Positions 1 through 12,376 of a stretch of DNA of 64,000 nt are shown one piece after another; the first letter of the stretch is position 1; each line of letters begins with the position of its first letter. The stretch comes from Flaccisagitta enflata. Its lineage: Eukaryota; Chaetognatha; Sagittoidea; Aphragmophora. A program made the translations under genes and the position numbers. The stretch spans positions 6,510,001 through 6,574,000 of the forward strand of contig OZ231128.1 of assembly GCA_965153355.1 (NCBI GenBank), given 5' to 3'. Below the pieces are notes generated by a model. It ran no database searches and was not told where the DNA came from. It was given only the letters and a program-made list of their open reading frames with translations.

Positions 1-1869
1 TTGCGTCTGCCACACCAGGCCCTGAATACGGACTCGCTATTTATTTGTGAATCTTCTCTGGAACTTCTTTTCTTTACTTCTAGTTGTATTCTTAACTAAA
101 TGGACTCGAGAAGTTAAAAGTCGACGGATTGAAATGACTTCTTTTGAGCCGCGGGTGGTCCGTTATAAAAATAAAAAAAACTTTTTTACTTCTCATCATT
201 TATTTCTGCGTTAATCCGTTTATATAAATTTTGTACGCGTGATCAACTTTATGTATTTCTTTTATTTTTACTCGGCAACGGCAAAGCCAGAAAGGGGGGG
301 GGGGAAATATCATCATAAATCATCATCGCGTTTTTTGGGGTTAATTTTTGAAACCCATTCTTTTGCCATGATTCATGAAGCGTGCCATTTTGTAGGCCAT
401 TTTGTAGGCAGTACTGTCATCTTTGAGTTAGGAGCTTGACCCCCCCATTTTCGACTTCTTTACTTTAACCCATGAGGTTGCTTTCATATCATGAGCTCCA
501 AAATTCTCCAATAACCCCAAAGCCCACATAGCTTCTTGCGCCTAAAAGAAGACCCAGACTATTTCGGGCTTTGCGATGGTTATTTTGATCCTCATAGGCA
601 TTCGTTTTGAAGGATTTTCGTGAGATAGAGAAAAAGAGAGAAAATGGGATTTATTGGAAGGACCAAAAGGACGATTTTTCGTGAACTGATGTTTGTTCCA
701 TTTAGCAGATTTTTTGGGGTTTGCAATGTTGGCTTAAACATAAATCCTAAATCACTCTTTTTTTCTTTCTCTGTTGTCTATTTTTTTTCTTTCTTTGTTG
801 TCTATGTTTTCTTCACCTACATATGACGGCAAATTTTTGAAGGAAAATGAAGTGTTACTTTTTGCATCATTATCGGGACAATGATGAAACTGGAATGCTT
901 TTAGTGGACAAATTGTCTCTAAAGACACTTGATGCATACATTTTTATCATATTCTGACTTAAAATGTAATTTGAACCATGCGATTCACATGTATACAAGC
1001 AAGAAACTGATGTTTTTTAAGTGAATTTCTGTTCACATTTTTTCTTCATTTTCTGAGGTCAAAATTCTAAGAAAGCTAAACACAGGGAAATTTTGCATTT
1101 TGAAAAACATAGTTCTGTAATCAATATAGAAGAGAACTATGTTCTTTGTTTTTTTCATTTTTTCATTTCCTATGCAAATTGAAAATTTCAACCAGCCCCT
1201 TGTCAGTGACTAGAAATAAGATAAGTACAAATTTTCAGAAAAAAATTTTGGTAACATTGGCTTAACTTGGTCCTCTTGCTGAGCAAACGCAAATTTTTCA
1301 ATAATATGTCTGAGCCATCTCCATCACATTTATTCATTTTTTTTTTTTTTGCATTTTCATTTATATACTTTTTCCATTTTGACCATCTTTGAAACACAAA
1401 TGTTGCCTTGGGAGGGACGCCGTCATATTCTATTCTTTCCCTTTTTTTTCTTCCTTTTTTCGCTTTTCCAGCCACGCATTACACAACCACTTTGAGCATC
1501 TTCACCCGTTCCTTACGCATCGAGACAAAACCCATCCATCATGACATACTCCACCTTTTTCATCTCAACACTCTTTTAAATATCTTCATCTCTTTTATTA
1601 CCCTTTTTTTCATTCGATTTTGCCGCTTCATCTTGAGAGTTAAGTGAGAACTTTCGGTTATTCACTGAAATTTGGAGCTTTGGCCAAAGAACTAAATCTG
1701 TCCCGAGGCTAAATTGCGCCTTAACGCTCCTCCAGCCCATCCACCCCATGGAGCTTTTCCACCCACATCACTGTGTTCTGAGAGCGACTCAAAATTGGAC
1801 AAAAATCACCTGAAGGATTTATTGTTTTGTAATATTGTAAAATCACATAATAAATATAAAGAATATCAT
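1..1869. other. AT-rich sequence, no gene recognised
   Basis: Both strands hold only short open frames, rich in Phe, Lys and Ser, that look like chance products of AT-rich DNA. I see no domain, no convincing exon with paired splice sites, and no element ends. It is ordinary intergenic or intronic sequence. Confidence 0.5.
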
Positions 1870-2012
1870 TTTTTTTATTTTTTGTCATTTCTTGTCATTT
1901 CTTGTCATTTCTTGTCATTTCTTGTCATTTTTTATCATTTTTTGTCATTTTTTGCCATTTTTATGATTTTTGTCATTTTTGTCATTTTTGTCATTTTTTA
2001 CCCTTTTCTTGC
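1870..2012. repeat. (TTGTCATTTC)n minisatellite
   Basis: About 14 imperfect copies of a roughly 10-base unit containing GTCATTT. The same GTCATT word fills arrays inside the dispersed elements near 9770, 19310 and 55200, so this may be a remnant of such an element without its ends. Confidence 0.7.
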
Positions 2013-2064
2013 TTTTTTTGTCATCTTTTAAAAATACGGCTCGTGTAATGAATTTCTGTCTCTT

Positions 2065-2310
2065 TTTTGAGCAATGGGAGCAGTGGCTAGCCACTGCCCA
2101 ATGGGCAGTGGGGAGTGGGCAGTGGGGAGTGGAGTGGGCAGTGGAGTGGGGAGTGGAGAGTGGGCAGTGGAATGGGGAGTGGGCAGTGGAGTGGGGAGTG
2201 GGAAGTAGGAAATGGTTGGAGGGTAGTGGGGAGTGGTTGGAGGGCAGTGGAGAGTAGGCACTGGGCAGTGGTAAGTTAAAATAGGGAGTGGGCAAAAGGA
2301 AGTGGGGAGT
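2065..2310. repeat. GGGCAGTGGGGAGTGGAGT minisatellite, array 1
   Basis: G-rich array of variable units built from GGGGAGTGG and GGGCAGTGG. Related arrays lie at 3665-3875 and 4135-4425. The long open frames across it on both strands are low-complexity products of the repeat. Confidence 0.8.
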
Positions 2311-2666
2311 GTGTGGTGAATAGATTTAGTTAACCATGTACCCTAAACAAAAAGTTGATTAAATGAGTGAGACATAATTATGACATACCTGAGATTTTTT
2401 TTTGTCCATTCATGGTGGGATTTACCAACACCATGACATTTTCTTCAAGAAACCTTAAAAGGGAAGCTACCTTGAAACGGAAACAGAACTCTCGCCAATT
2501 GAACGAAGGAGAGATTTGAGGGAGAAGTCGCTGTAATTGATTCGAGTCAACTGATAAAAGATGTGGTGATTTCAGAGCGATGGGAAAGGCACCAACGAAA
2601 GTTCAGTTTCGTATCCTGAATAAAATTGGGAAAATATGAAAAAATTAGTACAATGCAATCATGTGC

Positions 2667-3430
2667 CCACAACCTAACCTCAACCCTAACCTCAACCCTA
2701 ATCCTTACCTCAACCCTAAACCTAACTCCAACTCTAAACCTAACCTCAACCCTAAACCTAACCTCAACCCTAAACCTAACCTTAACCCTAAACCTAACCT
2801 AAACTTAAACTCAACCCTAAACCTAACCTCAACCCTAAACCTAACCTCAACCCTAAACCTAACCTCAACCCTAAACCTAACCTCAACCCTAAACCTAACC
2901 TCAACCCTAAACCTAACCTCAACCCTAAACCTAACCTCAACCCTAAACCTAACCTCAACCCTAAACCTATCCTCAACCCTAAACCTATCCTCAACCCTAA
3001 ACCTATCCTCAACCCTAAACTATCCTCAACCTAAACTCCTCAACCCTAAACCTATCCTCAACCTAAACCTATCCTCAACCTAAACCTATCCTCAACCTAA
3101 ACCTATCATCAACCTAAACCTATCCTCAACCCTAAACCTATCCTCAACCTAAACCTATCCTCAACCCTAAACCTATCCTCCCCTAAACCTATCCTCAACC
3201 TAAACCTATCCTCAACCTAAACCTATCTCAACCTAAACCTATCCTCAACCCTAAACCTATCCTCAACCCTAAACCTATCCTCAACCCTAAACCTATCCTC
3301 AACCCTAAACCTATCCTCAACCCTAAACCTATCCTCAACCCTAAACCTATCCTCAACCCTAAACCTAACCTCAACCCTAAACCTAACCTTAACCCTAAAC
3401 CTAACCTCAACCTTAAAGTTAGCCTCAACC
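2667..3430. repeat. Interstitial telomere-like array, unit CCTAACCTCAACCCTAAA
   Basis: About 42 copies of an 18-base unit made of telomere-like CCCTAA and diverged CCTAAC/CCTCAA hexamers. In the central part (about 2960-3360) most units read CCTATC instead of CCTAAC, and several have lost bases. Plain sequence continues on both sides, so this is interstitial, not a chromosome end. Confidence 0.85.
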
Positions 3431-3664
3431 CCAAATCCCTATCTTTTACCTATTTCCATGGTGACGCGAAGATGAGATGGGATAAGGAGTTGGAAAGATG
3501 CTTAGATGGGATGCGAAGAGCGAGGTCCAAATGTTAAAATGAAACTGCAGGCGAAATTGTCATTGAAGCGGCGCAAACCGGAGCTTGAAGGGGATTGTAA
3601 AACCTGGACTAAGATGTTATCAGTTATATTCCTAATTTCCTGCAACTAAAATTGGGACATTAGC

Positions 3665-3875
3665 AGCTAGTTGGGAGCAGCGAGTAGTGGCAAGTGGAGT
3701 GGGGAGTTGGCAGTAGGGAATTGGCAAGTGGGGAGTGGCAAGTGGGGAGTGGCAAGTGGGGAGTGGAGTGGCAAGTGGGGAATGGAGTGGCAAGTGGGGA
3801 ATGGAGTGGCAAGTGGGGAGTGGAGTAGCAAGTGGGGAGTGGAGTGGCAAGTGGGGAGTAGAAAGTGGATTTCCT
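3665..3875. repeat. GTGGGGAGTGGCAA minisatellite, array 2
   Basis: Same repeat family as 2065-2310 and 4135-4425. The unit GGGGAGTGGCAAGT alternates with GGAGTGGA variants. Predicted peptides are low-complexity shadows. Confidence 0.8.
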
Positions 3876-4134
3876 ATGAATATAATCATCTCCTCCAAAC
3901 ACATCAAAATAACCACAGTTGAGACCATCAAGGTGAAATAAACCATCAAATGATCATTAATATGACAATATAAATATAGCTATGAAATTTAAACAACAAG
4001 ACTAGTAAGAATAACTGGAAATCAAACTAATGAAAAGATAAGGTTGTAAATTATAAACGCATTAATGACTGTCTGCAATATGCAAATGAGATTCTGGCGA
4101 ATCTCCTTTACTGACTGGTTCTACTCTGACACAG

Positions 4135-4425
4135 CAAGTGGGAAGTAGGGAGTAGGGAGTGGGGAATAGGGAGTGTCAAGTGGGGAGTAGGGAGTGGCAA
4201 GTAGGGAGTGGCAAGCGAGGAGTGGCAAGTGGGGAGTGGCAAGTGGGGAGTGGCAAGTGGGGAGTGGGGAGTGGGGAGTGGCAAGTGGCAAGTAGGGAGT
4301 GGCAAGTAGGGAGTGGCAAGTGGCAAATGGGGAATGGCAAGTGGGGAGTGGCAAGTGGCAAGTAGGGGGTGGCAAGTAGGGAGTGGCAAGTGGGGAGTGG
4401 CGAGTGGAATGGGACCAGTGGGCAG
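4135..4425. repeat. GGGGAGTGGCAAGT minisatellite, array 3
   Basis: About 20 copies of a 14-base unit. A short inverted piece (CACTTGCCACTGCCCAC, about 4472) follows at 4470-4505, so the array can pair with its own downstream flank. Confidence 0.8.
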
Positions 4426-4810
4426 TGGTGAAATTAACAGTGACAACAGTAAACTTTATATAGTATCAGACTCCACTTGCCACTGCCCACTTGCCACTCC
4501 TGCCACTGATCAAGAAAGAGACAGGTATTCATTACTTTACCCAAAAATACTATCACTTTCATCAAAAAAAAAAAAATAAAACATTTTTTTTCCATGATAA
4601 TATTAAGAGTGACAAAGCTTTTGTCTAGGGAATTGCATGTAAGTCTTTAAAGTCTTTTGTAAACGTATTATAGTTTTTTTTACCTGTTTAAGCGTTTTTT
4701 GATATCTTTAATATTTTTAATATGTTGTCAGGATAGCTTGCTATAATCAATTATATATGCTCAATTCTTCAATTTTCAGTTTCTACACCAAGTTTCAAGC
4801 TAATCAGTAA

Positions 4811-4990
4811 ACAAAGCCGGATACACGGCAATGCAGTTGTGGACGGTTGGGCAGGAGCAGTTATGTGAAAACCGCTCAGAATACAAAAATGTGATGGATG
4901 GACGGACCAACATACTGACCCACCAACCTACCATCCTACCAACCGACATGGCAAGGAGTAGTTGCATGTCCGCGACTAAAAACAAGGCCA
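4811..4990 (-). mobile_element. Dispersed family A element (GTCGCG-hairpin family), short copy
   Basis: It starts with the family end resembling ACAAGGCCGGATACACGGC, passes GGTTGGGCAGGAGCAG and a run of GACGGACC/ACCGACC words, and ends with a decayed hairpin, GTTGCATGTCCGCGACTAAAAA. Many copies recur, for example 25816-26001 and 61148-61382. No coding capacity. Confidence 0.65.
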
Positions 4991-5010
4991 ATGCCTAGTC
5001 ACGAACGGGA

Positions 5011-5628
5011 CACTGCTTTCTGACAGAAGATTTGTGACAAGAATGATATCACTCCGGGTTTTTCTGCATTTTTGTGTAGGTCATGGGCATACAAATTAAG
5101 AACAATCCAGTTGAAAATCATCCCTAGAGCGCATTTTGAAAAAAGTCAAAAATTTTTAATTTTAAGCTTCATTTTGCACAAAGAATTTTTCAATTTGGTC
5201 TGACGCTTTTTTTAACAGCATATTGTTGATCCTGATGAAATTCCCTTTAATTTGATAGGTCGCACTATATGGTTTTGATGAGAAATTAAATTTTCACATT
5301 TTAGGCCACCGCTGTAATTTTTGTAATGGTGACTTAAAAAATGAAAATGTTATTTCTTATTAAAACCATATAGTGCGACCTATCAAATGAAAGGGAATTA
5401 GATCAGGATTGTCAATCTGCTGTCAAAAAATTAGTCAGACCAACTTGCAAAGTTATCCATGTATAATGAAGCTTAAGATTATAGATTTTTGACTTTTTTT
5501 CAAAATGCGCTCTAGGGATGATTTTCCAATGAATAGTTCTTGATTTGTATGCCTATAACCTACACAAAAATGCAAAAAAAACCGGAGTGATATCATTCTT
5601 GTCACAAATCTTCTCTCAGAAAGCAGTG
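5011..5628. mobile_element. Foldback DNA transposon, 618 bp, target duplication GGGA
   Basis: Two arms of about 290 bases are imperfect reverse complements (5011-5300 and 5340-5628). The ends are CACTGCTTTCTG and its complement. Each end is flanked by GGGA (5007-5010 and 5629-5632). Around the loop both arms carry a word like ATAGGTCGCACTATATGG, which recurs as a variant in the foldback at 32073-32692. No protein is encoded; the frames inside are chance. Confidence 0.8.
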
Positions 5629-5639
5629 GGGACATGAAT

Positions 5640-6620
5640 TGCTTAAGCTGACTGAAAATGTCTTAAAATGACTTGAAATGAGTTAGAATGACTTAGAATG
5701 ATGTATAATGGCATCTGGGAAGATGCTATGTGCCCAGAAAGTTTAAAAACACCCAAAAAGTAAAAGCGTGCTCAAATGTCTAAATCCTACATATGTGTGG
5801 AGTCCTTCTGTTTAGAGTTTTCCTACCAAGTTTCCAGCAAATTGGTTGAAAAATCGCAAAGTTATGCATGTTTCTCACTCTAGGGTATTAGGCTGATTTG
5901 GTCGGTTGGGGTGATTGGATCACAAAATATAGACTAGATGTAAAGCTGTAATGATGTAACAGAAAAGATGTAAAGAAAAAAAAAAGAAAAAGAAGTAAAG
6001 TAAAGAAAGTAAACTCTTAAACAAATTCTCTGTAAATATGAAGCAAATCAGTCAAAGGATAAAGAAATTATGGGTTTTTTTTTGATTATTCATAACAACA
6101 ATATCAAATCAAATTGTTATACATTAGTTGATAATGTACAATTAATAAATCATGAAATTATTTAAATCTTATATTATTAAATGTTTACTTAAAATTGCAT
6201 TTCTACTTTTCAAATAATGATATAGATATTAATTTTTAGTAAGTAATAAATATGTCATAATGAGATAATGATTTTTTTCAATCATTTAATTCACTGTTTC
6301 CAAACCATGCAGATTATAGTGCCAAAGTGCGTTTGATCAAGAAAGCACTCTACAAGTTAAGACACATTGTAATAGTTGTATTTGTGTCATTAGCATAAGA
6401 CCAATCTAATCATCCATTCTTGGACATGAAGAGGGGGGGTATATCGTATTTTGGGTGCTATCAAACCTTAACAAGACCATGTGAAAGACAGATAAGGTAG
6501 AGAAAGAGAGGAAGAAATAAAGAGAAAAGGAAAGGTAAAGGAAAGATAGCGAGGAAGAAATAAAGAAAAACTGAAGGCAAAAGGAATTGTTAAAATAGAC
6601 AGAAGGAAGGCAGACAGAAG
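5640..6620. other. AT-rich sequence, no gene recognised
   Basis: It opens with a short stretch of GACTTRAAATG-like words (about 5645-5710) and ends with purine-rich runs such as GGAAGAAATAAAGA near 6500-6600. No exon or element boundary is evident. Confidence 0.45.
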
Positions 6621-6639
6621 GACAAATGTATGTATGGAT

Positions 6640-6775
6640 GGACAGATTCCCCCTGTGTCCTACAGGACTTGGTCCCCTTTGGGGCCGCTGCCCTGCTCCC
6701 CCTCAATCTAAATCATATACTACTCAAGCAGGGCACAGGTACCACTGACCATGTATTGCCTTTGGGCTGCTATTT
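6640..6775 (+). mobile_element. Dispersed family B fragment (GGCCGCTGCCC family)
   Basis: It contains CCTGTGTCCTACAGGACTT, a GGGGCCGCTGCCCTGC block and the CAGGTACCACTGACCATGTA block that mark this recurrent family (also about 20310, 21240, 23900, 50520). Short inverted words (CCTGTGTCCTACAGGA; CCCCTTTGGGG) can form hairpins. Confidence 0.55.
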
Positions 6776-6789
6776 TTCGTCTCTCTTTT

Positions 6790-7030
6790 CCTTCTTATTC
6801 TGCTCCTTCTTCTTCTTCTTTTTCTTCTTCTTCATCTTCTTCGTCTTCTTCTTGTTTGTCTCCTTGGTCTTCTTCTTCTTCTTCTTCTTCTTCTTCTTCT
6901 TCTTCTTCTTCTTCTTCTTCTTTTTCTTCTTCTTCTCCCTCTTCTTCTCCTTCTTCTTCTTCTTCTTCTTCTTCTTCTTCTTCTTCTTCTTCTTCTTCTT
7001 TTTTTCTTCTTCTTCTTCTTCTTCTGCTTC
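6790..7030. repeat. (TTC)n / (GAA)n tract
   Basis: About 240 bases of TTC repeats with scattered interruptions. The long Ser/Phe and Lys/Glu frames here are products of the microsatellite and are not genes. Confidence 0.95.
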
Positions 7031-7129
7031 TTTTTTATGTTTTCTGTTCACTTTGACACTTCGCTAATGTTACTTTCTTTTCTTTGTCTTTCCTTCTTCT
7101 TTTTCTTGTTTTGCTTGTTCTTCTTGTTC

Positions 7130-8425
7130 ATCTTTTATCTCACTGCTCCTGCCCAGATGGTCTATAGACCTTAAAAACAGCCCATGCTCAACCGCACGCA
7201 ACTGGGGTAGCCATGTTTCTTGCCTGGTTCATAGAATGAAACGGTTGAAGAAATATTGAAATTTTCATAAAAAAGATGATAATTCTTTTTGCCATTTTTG
7301 AAAAAGAAGTTCAATTTTCTCAGCAACCGCTCAACCGATTCACATGAAATTTTACACAAATAAACTTCTTAAAAAATACTGTCGAATGAGTCCAATCCCA
7401 GCACTGTGGCTTACCTAGAGGATGATTTATGATTTTCTGAAGATTAAAATATTTCGATCATTTTTACCAAATAGCTGTTATTTTTTACTATCAAAATTCT
7501 AGATAGGTGCACTTTGGAGGCCAATAGAGCCCTAGGTCGCAACTGGACGCAGGCAAAACCATATATAGGCATGATCAGCACCCAAAGTACTTCAAATTAG
7601 TGGTGGTAGGAATAGCAAAAAAATTCAAAAAAATGAAAAAAACTGGGAGTAGTGGCCTAACAGAGGGGCCTGCTCAGATCCTGGCGTGTTAAAATCGATC
7701 TTTTTTATTGTTACGACCCACTGAGATCATGTACTTGCCCCATGTATAACAAAAAAACAATTTTGGAAAGAGTCACTTTTCCTGATTTTTGGCAAAATAA
7801 TTCCTCCTCAGGGAAGTCAGTGCACATCACAACCACAACAACCATTGAAACAACAACCACATCTGCCAACGACAGGAGTCACCTCAACAACCATTTTACC
7901 CACAATTACAGCCCCTACGACCATATATGCCTAAAACTATATCCACCACCAACGGCAACGCCTATCAACATGTCCACAACCATTAAATCCACCCTCATAA
8001 TGCTCCCACCGCCATTGAATCCACTACAGTTGAGCTTCACTCGAGCGATGCCAAGGGCCAAGGGCAAAATCATGCCCTAAAGTGAAGCCGCCTTTTTGCC
8101 AATAAAGAAATAATTACAAAATCTCCGATGAGACTGCAAGTTGTGTGCCTTGTAGGCGGGCATGCCTTATGAGCGGGTGCGCTTTACCTTACCTTCAAAT
8201 ACTGTTCCTTTATTAATGACCGCATTCAATCTCATTCACTAACAAGTTAACAACCATCGCCAATCGACCATATTTTACTTGAAGACCTTATTCATCACCT
8301 ACTTCACCCACCACAACCACCGGATCTACCTCCATAATGTGTGCACCAAAATCAAAACTACCAACTTGACCAGTGACCACATTCACCACAATCATTTGCA
8401 CCACCAACATCCACTTTCCAACTGC
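7130..8425. other. Unannotated spacer with weak repeat fragments
   Basis: The piece near 7140-7215 (CTGCTCCTGCCCAGATGG and CGCACGCAACTGGGGTAGCC) is a fragment of family A. The rest, including an ACC/AAC-rich stretch at 7810-8030, shows no domain or splice-paired exon. Confidence 0.45.
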
Positions 8426-8429
8426 TTTT

Positions 8430-9045
8430 ACCACATCCATCCTTTTCTCTCTCATTACCAATCCACTCCCATCTACCCCAATATCCCACTCCCATCCATC
8501 CCATCTACCCTAATATCCCACTCCCATCCACTCCCATCTACCCCAATATCCCACTCCCATCCACTCCCATCCACTCCCATCTACTCCCATCCATCCCATC
8601 TACCCCAATATCCCACTCCCATCCATCCCATCCACTCCCATCTACTCCAATATCCCACTCCCATCCATCCCATCTACCCCAATATCCCACTCCCATCCAT
8701 CCCATCTACCCCAATATCCCACTCCCATCCATCCCATCTACCCCAATATCCCACTCCCATCCATCCCATCTACCCCAATATACTCCCATCCACTCCCATC
8801 CACTCCCATCTACCCCAATATCCCACTCCCATCCATCCCATCTACCCCAATATCCCACTCCCATCCATCCCATCTACCCCAATATCCCACTACCATCCAT
8901 CCCATCTACCCCAATAACCCACTCCCATCCACTCCCATCTACCCCAATATCCCACTCCCATCCATCCCATCTACCCCAATATCCCACTCCCATCCACTCC
9001 CATCTACCCCAATATCCCACTCCCATCCACTCCCATCTACCCCAT
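8430..9045. repeat. 32-base minisatellite, core CCCACTCCCATCCATCCCAT
   Basis: About 18 units alternating CCCACTCCCATCCA and TCCCATCTACCCCAATAT, with internal deletions and extra CACTCCCATC blocks. The Pro/His/Ser/Ile open frame across it is periodic and follows the DNA unit, so it is not taken as a gene. Confidence 0.9.
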
Positions 9046-9231
9046 GCTGTGATGTTCCGACATTCGTTTGATGAACAGAGAGAAAAAATAAAGTGAATAA
9101 AAATAGGAGGGAAAAATCGTTAAGGATATAAAACTTATTACTAGAATTAATTATCTCGTTTAGGTTTTTGGGCAGCGGTAAAAAAACGGACGATGAACTC
9201 TCTTGGTCTGGAGCTGGAGGGTCGGGACTAA

Positions 9232-9427
9232 GGGGGCATTTCTAGTCAGAGACAATCGCGTTTTTAACTGGCCACTCGCTCCGCAGCGCTCTGCTTCGCT
9301 ACGCTCCGTTCACGGGCTCGCTCACTCCCTCGTAGGACAGTTGAAATTCTTGAATATGTGTTCACGCTGAAAACGCGTTTCACAGGAGGAATCGCGTTTT
9401 GGGTCATCACTAGAAACACGCCCTAAG
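9232..9427 (+). mobile_element. MITE of the GGGCGTTTCTAGT family, isolated copy
   Basis: The left end reads GGGGGCATTTCTAGTCAGAG and the right end ATCACTAGAAACACGCCCT, which are inverted versions of each other. Inside are CGCTCCGCAGCGCTC and CTCGCTCACTCCCTCG words. Three further copies lie head to tail at 13485-14216. Confidence 0.65.
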
Positions 9428-9654
9428 GCTGGGATTTTGGGCCTAAGATTGACATTTTGATATCTCATGACAATTAAGGATCCTAGCTTGAGCTGTAAGC
9501 TAGCATGAGACTGATTTAGAGAAAGTCAACAGGCTTCTTTGATTTAGAGAAAGTCAACAGGCTTTCTCAAGTCTTATTTTCTTACATGCCTTCACAATTC
9601 ACAATGAATTTCAAAAGCTTTTTGAGTGCAACAAAATGGGAACCACTATGTTTG

Positions 9655-10482
9655 CTTTTTTAGTCGCGTGCACGCGACTCTATGACACACTCTGTCGGTC
9701 CGTCGGTTGGTCGGTCTGTTGGTCTGTAACCCTTAGCTTTTTTTCGCCGTTTGACATTTTTTAAGTCATTTTCAGTCATTTTAAGTTATTTAAAGTTATT
9801 TTAAGTCATTCTAAGTCATTCTATGTCATTCTAAGTCACTGTTAGTCATTTTATTGCGAATGCAGTTTTTGTCATTTTACATCATTTTTAGTCATTTCAA
9901 GTCATTTTAAATCATTTTAGGTTATTTTAAGTCATTCATAGTCATTCGGAGTCACTGTAAGTCATTCTGAGTCACTATAAGTCATTTCAAGTCCATAACG
10001 CTTAGCTTTTTTTGCCGTTTTTATCGTTGTAAGTCTGGTTAAGGTCTGGTCTGGTCTGGTTTAAGATCTAGTTTAAGTCTGGTTTAAGATCTGGTTTAAG
10101 ATCTGGTTTAAGTCTGGTTTTAGTCTGGTTTTAGTCTGGTTTAAGTCCGGTTTAAGTCTGGTTTAAGTCTGGTTTAAGTCTGGTTTTAGTCTGGTTTAAG
10201 TCTGATTCGAGTCTGGTTTAAGTCTGGTTTAAGTCTGGTTTATGTCTGGTTTAAGTCTGGTTTAAGTCTGGTTTAGGTCTGGTTTAGGTCTGGTTTAAGT
10301 CTGGTTTAAGTCTGGTTTATATCTGGTTTAAGTCTGGTTTAAGTCTGGTTTAGGTCTGGTTTAAGTCTGGTTTAAGTCTGGTTTAAGTCTGGTTTAAGTC
10401 GATAAAGTGATACAATAAGGAGTCAGGTCAATTCAGTTATCTTTGTTTTGCAAGCGACTTATAGGTGTTGGCCTTGTTCTGA
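9655..10482 (+). mobile_element. Family A element loaded with tandem repeats
   Basis: It begins with the palindrome GTCGCGTGCACGCGAC, then GTCGGTCCGTCGGTTGG. The body holds two arrays: AAGTCATTTT-type words (9765-10000) and about 30 copies of GTCTGGTTTAA (10030-10400). The end is CAAGCGACTTATAGGTGTTG followed by GCCTTGTT. The same layout recurs at 19195-19592, 19695-22400 and 55078-56755. Confidence 0.75.
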
Positions 10483-12370
10483 TATCAAGACGCAACCAGG
10501 GCCATTGGTGCTTCACATAGCAAAAGTTAGGAGTATCCCTTTACCCTACTTAAGAAATGTGAAGGAGCAAAAATCATGAAGATGACCATTTTCCTTTTTT
10601 CAAAATTCCTTCAACTTCTATTTCTATTTTGGCCTTAAATTTCCCACAGATTTCCCAGAATTAAGCAAAATCCTGTATAGTTTTGTTACAAAAGAACAAT
10701 TTTTTGTTTTAGAAAATCATGATGTTTATAAAAAAAAACTAAAATATCAGAACATAATCTATGAAAGAGCTTATGAAAAGGCAGAAGTACAATTCTATGA
10801 AGAGAAAAAAATTTGTAAAAGCTAATTCAAACAATGTAAATATATTGTGTTATCCCACTGCATTATGCAAATTAGGTCCTCAAAGACAATTTTTTTAAAA
10901 ACGGAAGACAAACGGTTATTGTTAAAAGAAAAATGGTAAGGGTCTTTAAATTGATCACTCTACGTTAGGTAAAGAGGGTGAAAAGAAGTAACCAACTTTT
11001 GCTATGTGACGCACCCAACAAGGGCCATGTTCTTGATGATCATATTGACTTGTTCTGATAAGATCCAAATGTTGAAGAATCTCTGCCATTAACTTCTGCT
11101 TTATGTCACATACATAATTAAATACACGTAAATTCATGAAAACAAACATAACATGTACATATTCAAATATTCTAAAATGATATCGTACAATCACAAGAGG
11201 ACACGCATACAGAACATAACAGAGATTTTACATTATGATCAATCGACATATTACTTTTATTGCAAAAGATATAAAGATTAACTCATAAGAATTTATGTTT
11301 TAACAAAGGGCAGTTTGCACGAGTTAGATAAAGCTTATCTAAAATGCCTTTTCGGGAGAGGAAAAGAATATGGAAGAGGAAAAAGAAGAAAAAAGGAGAA
11401 GAAGAAGAAAAAAGAAGAGGAAAAAAGAAGAAGAAAAAAGAAGAAGAAAAAAAAGAAAAATGGGAGGAAGAAGAATTAAAAAGAAAAACTTGAGGAAGAA
11501 GAAGTAAAAAGAGAAAGAGAAGAGAAAAAAAAAACAAAAGAAAAGAATAGGAAAAGCGAAAGGAAGAAAGCAGAAACCTGCTTATCTTGAATGCCTTTTT
11601 GAATAAACTATGAAGAGAAAGGAGAAAAAAAGTAAATAAGAAAAAAAACAAGGACTAAAGTCGACTATTTAAAGATGCGTCTTTGACAGTTGCTAAAAAA
11701 GAACCAGAAATGCACATAAATCACTAGCTAGCTAACAATCATGAAATTAAACTAAATGTTAACAAAAACCTTCATTTTCATGTATTTGCTAAGAAAGAAA
11801 ACAATTCTTAACCGACAGACCAACTGACAGACCAACCGACTGTTGACTGACAGATGGGCAAATAAAGCAAAATAAGAATCGCTAAGAATAATGTGCGACA
11901 GATGAAAATTATCAACTCGGGCCATGATTTCAACTTTAGAAGCATAGATGGACAGATGCAGACCATCTTTCACATGTAGTTGTAGCAAGACGATGATTCA
12001 TTTCAGAAAAAGATTAGAATTCATGAAGACTGCGCCAAAAACCTTGACTCAGTCTCAAGGGCGTTTTTATCAATCTCTTTCTCTGCCATTTTTGCGATTT
12101 GCTGTCAAATGTCAGTTTTGTCACTGCCAGTCTCAGAATTTTAAATTCAACGTGTTGCACCTTGCTTTACTTCATTCCTTTTTTTTTCTCTCTTTTCCTT
12201 CCCTGTCTTTTATAAAACCTCATGATTCTTCCTTGGTTTTTTTTGTTGATTTATAATCTTGGCCTTTACAAAGCAAACAGACCTTTTTTTCATAGGAAAG
12301 AATAGACTGAATAGTATTTATATTTGTGTATTGAATGTAGTGACTGATGTTTGTCTTCACTTTTATCCAT
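10483..12370. other. Spacer with purine-rich tract, no gene recognised
   Basis: At 11340-11660 there is a strand-biased AGAAGAAAAAG tract. A short GACAGACCAACTGACAGACC stretch near 11815 resembles the ACCGACC words of family A. No convincing exon is seen, although the promoter and first exon of the delta-catenin-like gene should lie in or before this stretch. Confidence 0.45.
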
Positions 12371-12376
12371 TTTCAG

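Noticed and set aside
2667-3430. True telomere at the left side of the window
   Set aside because: Non-telomeric sequence continues for 2.6 kb to the left and the array is degenerate.
6630-7067. Long Phe/Ser and Lys/Glu open frames
   Set aside because: They are the three frames of a TTC microsatellite on either strand, with no unique domain.
8279-8917. 212-codon Pro/His/Ser-rich frame
   Set aside because: The peptide period follows the minisatellite; no splice or start context supports a gene.
8430-9045. CRISPR-like appearance of a 32-base repeat
   Set aside because: Units are contiguous without unique spacers, and the window is animal DNA.
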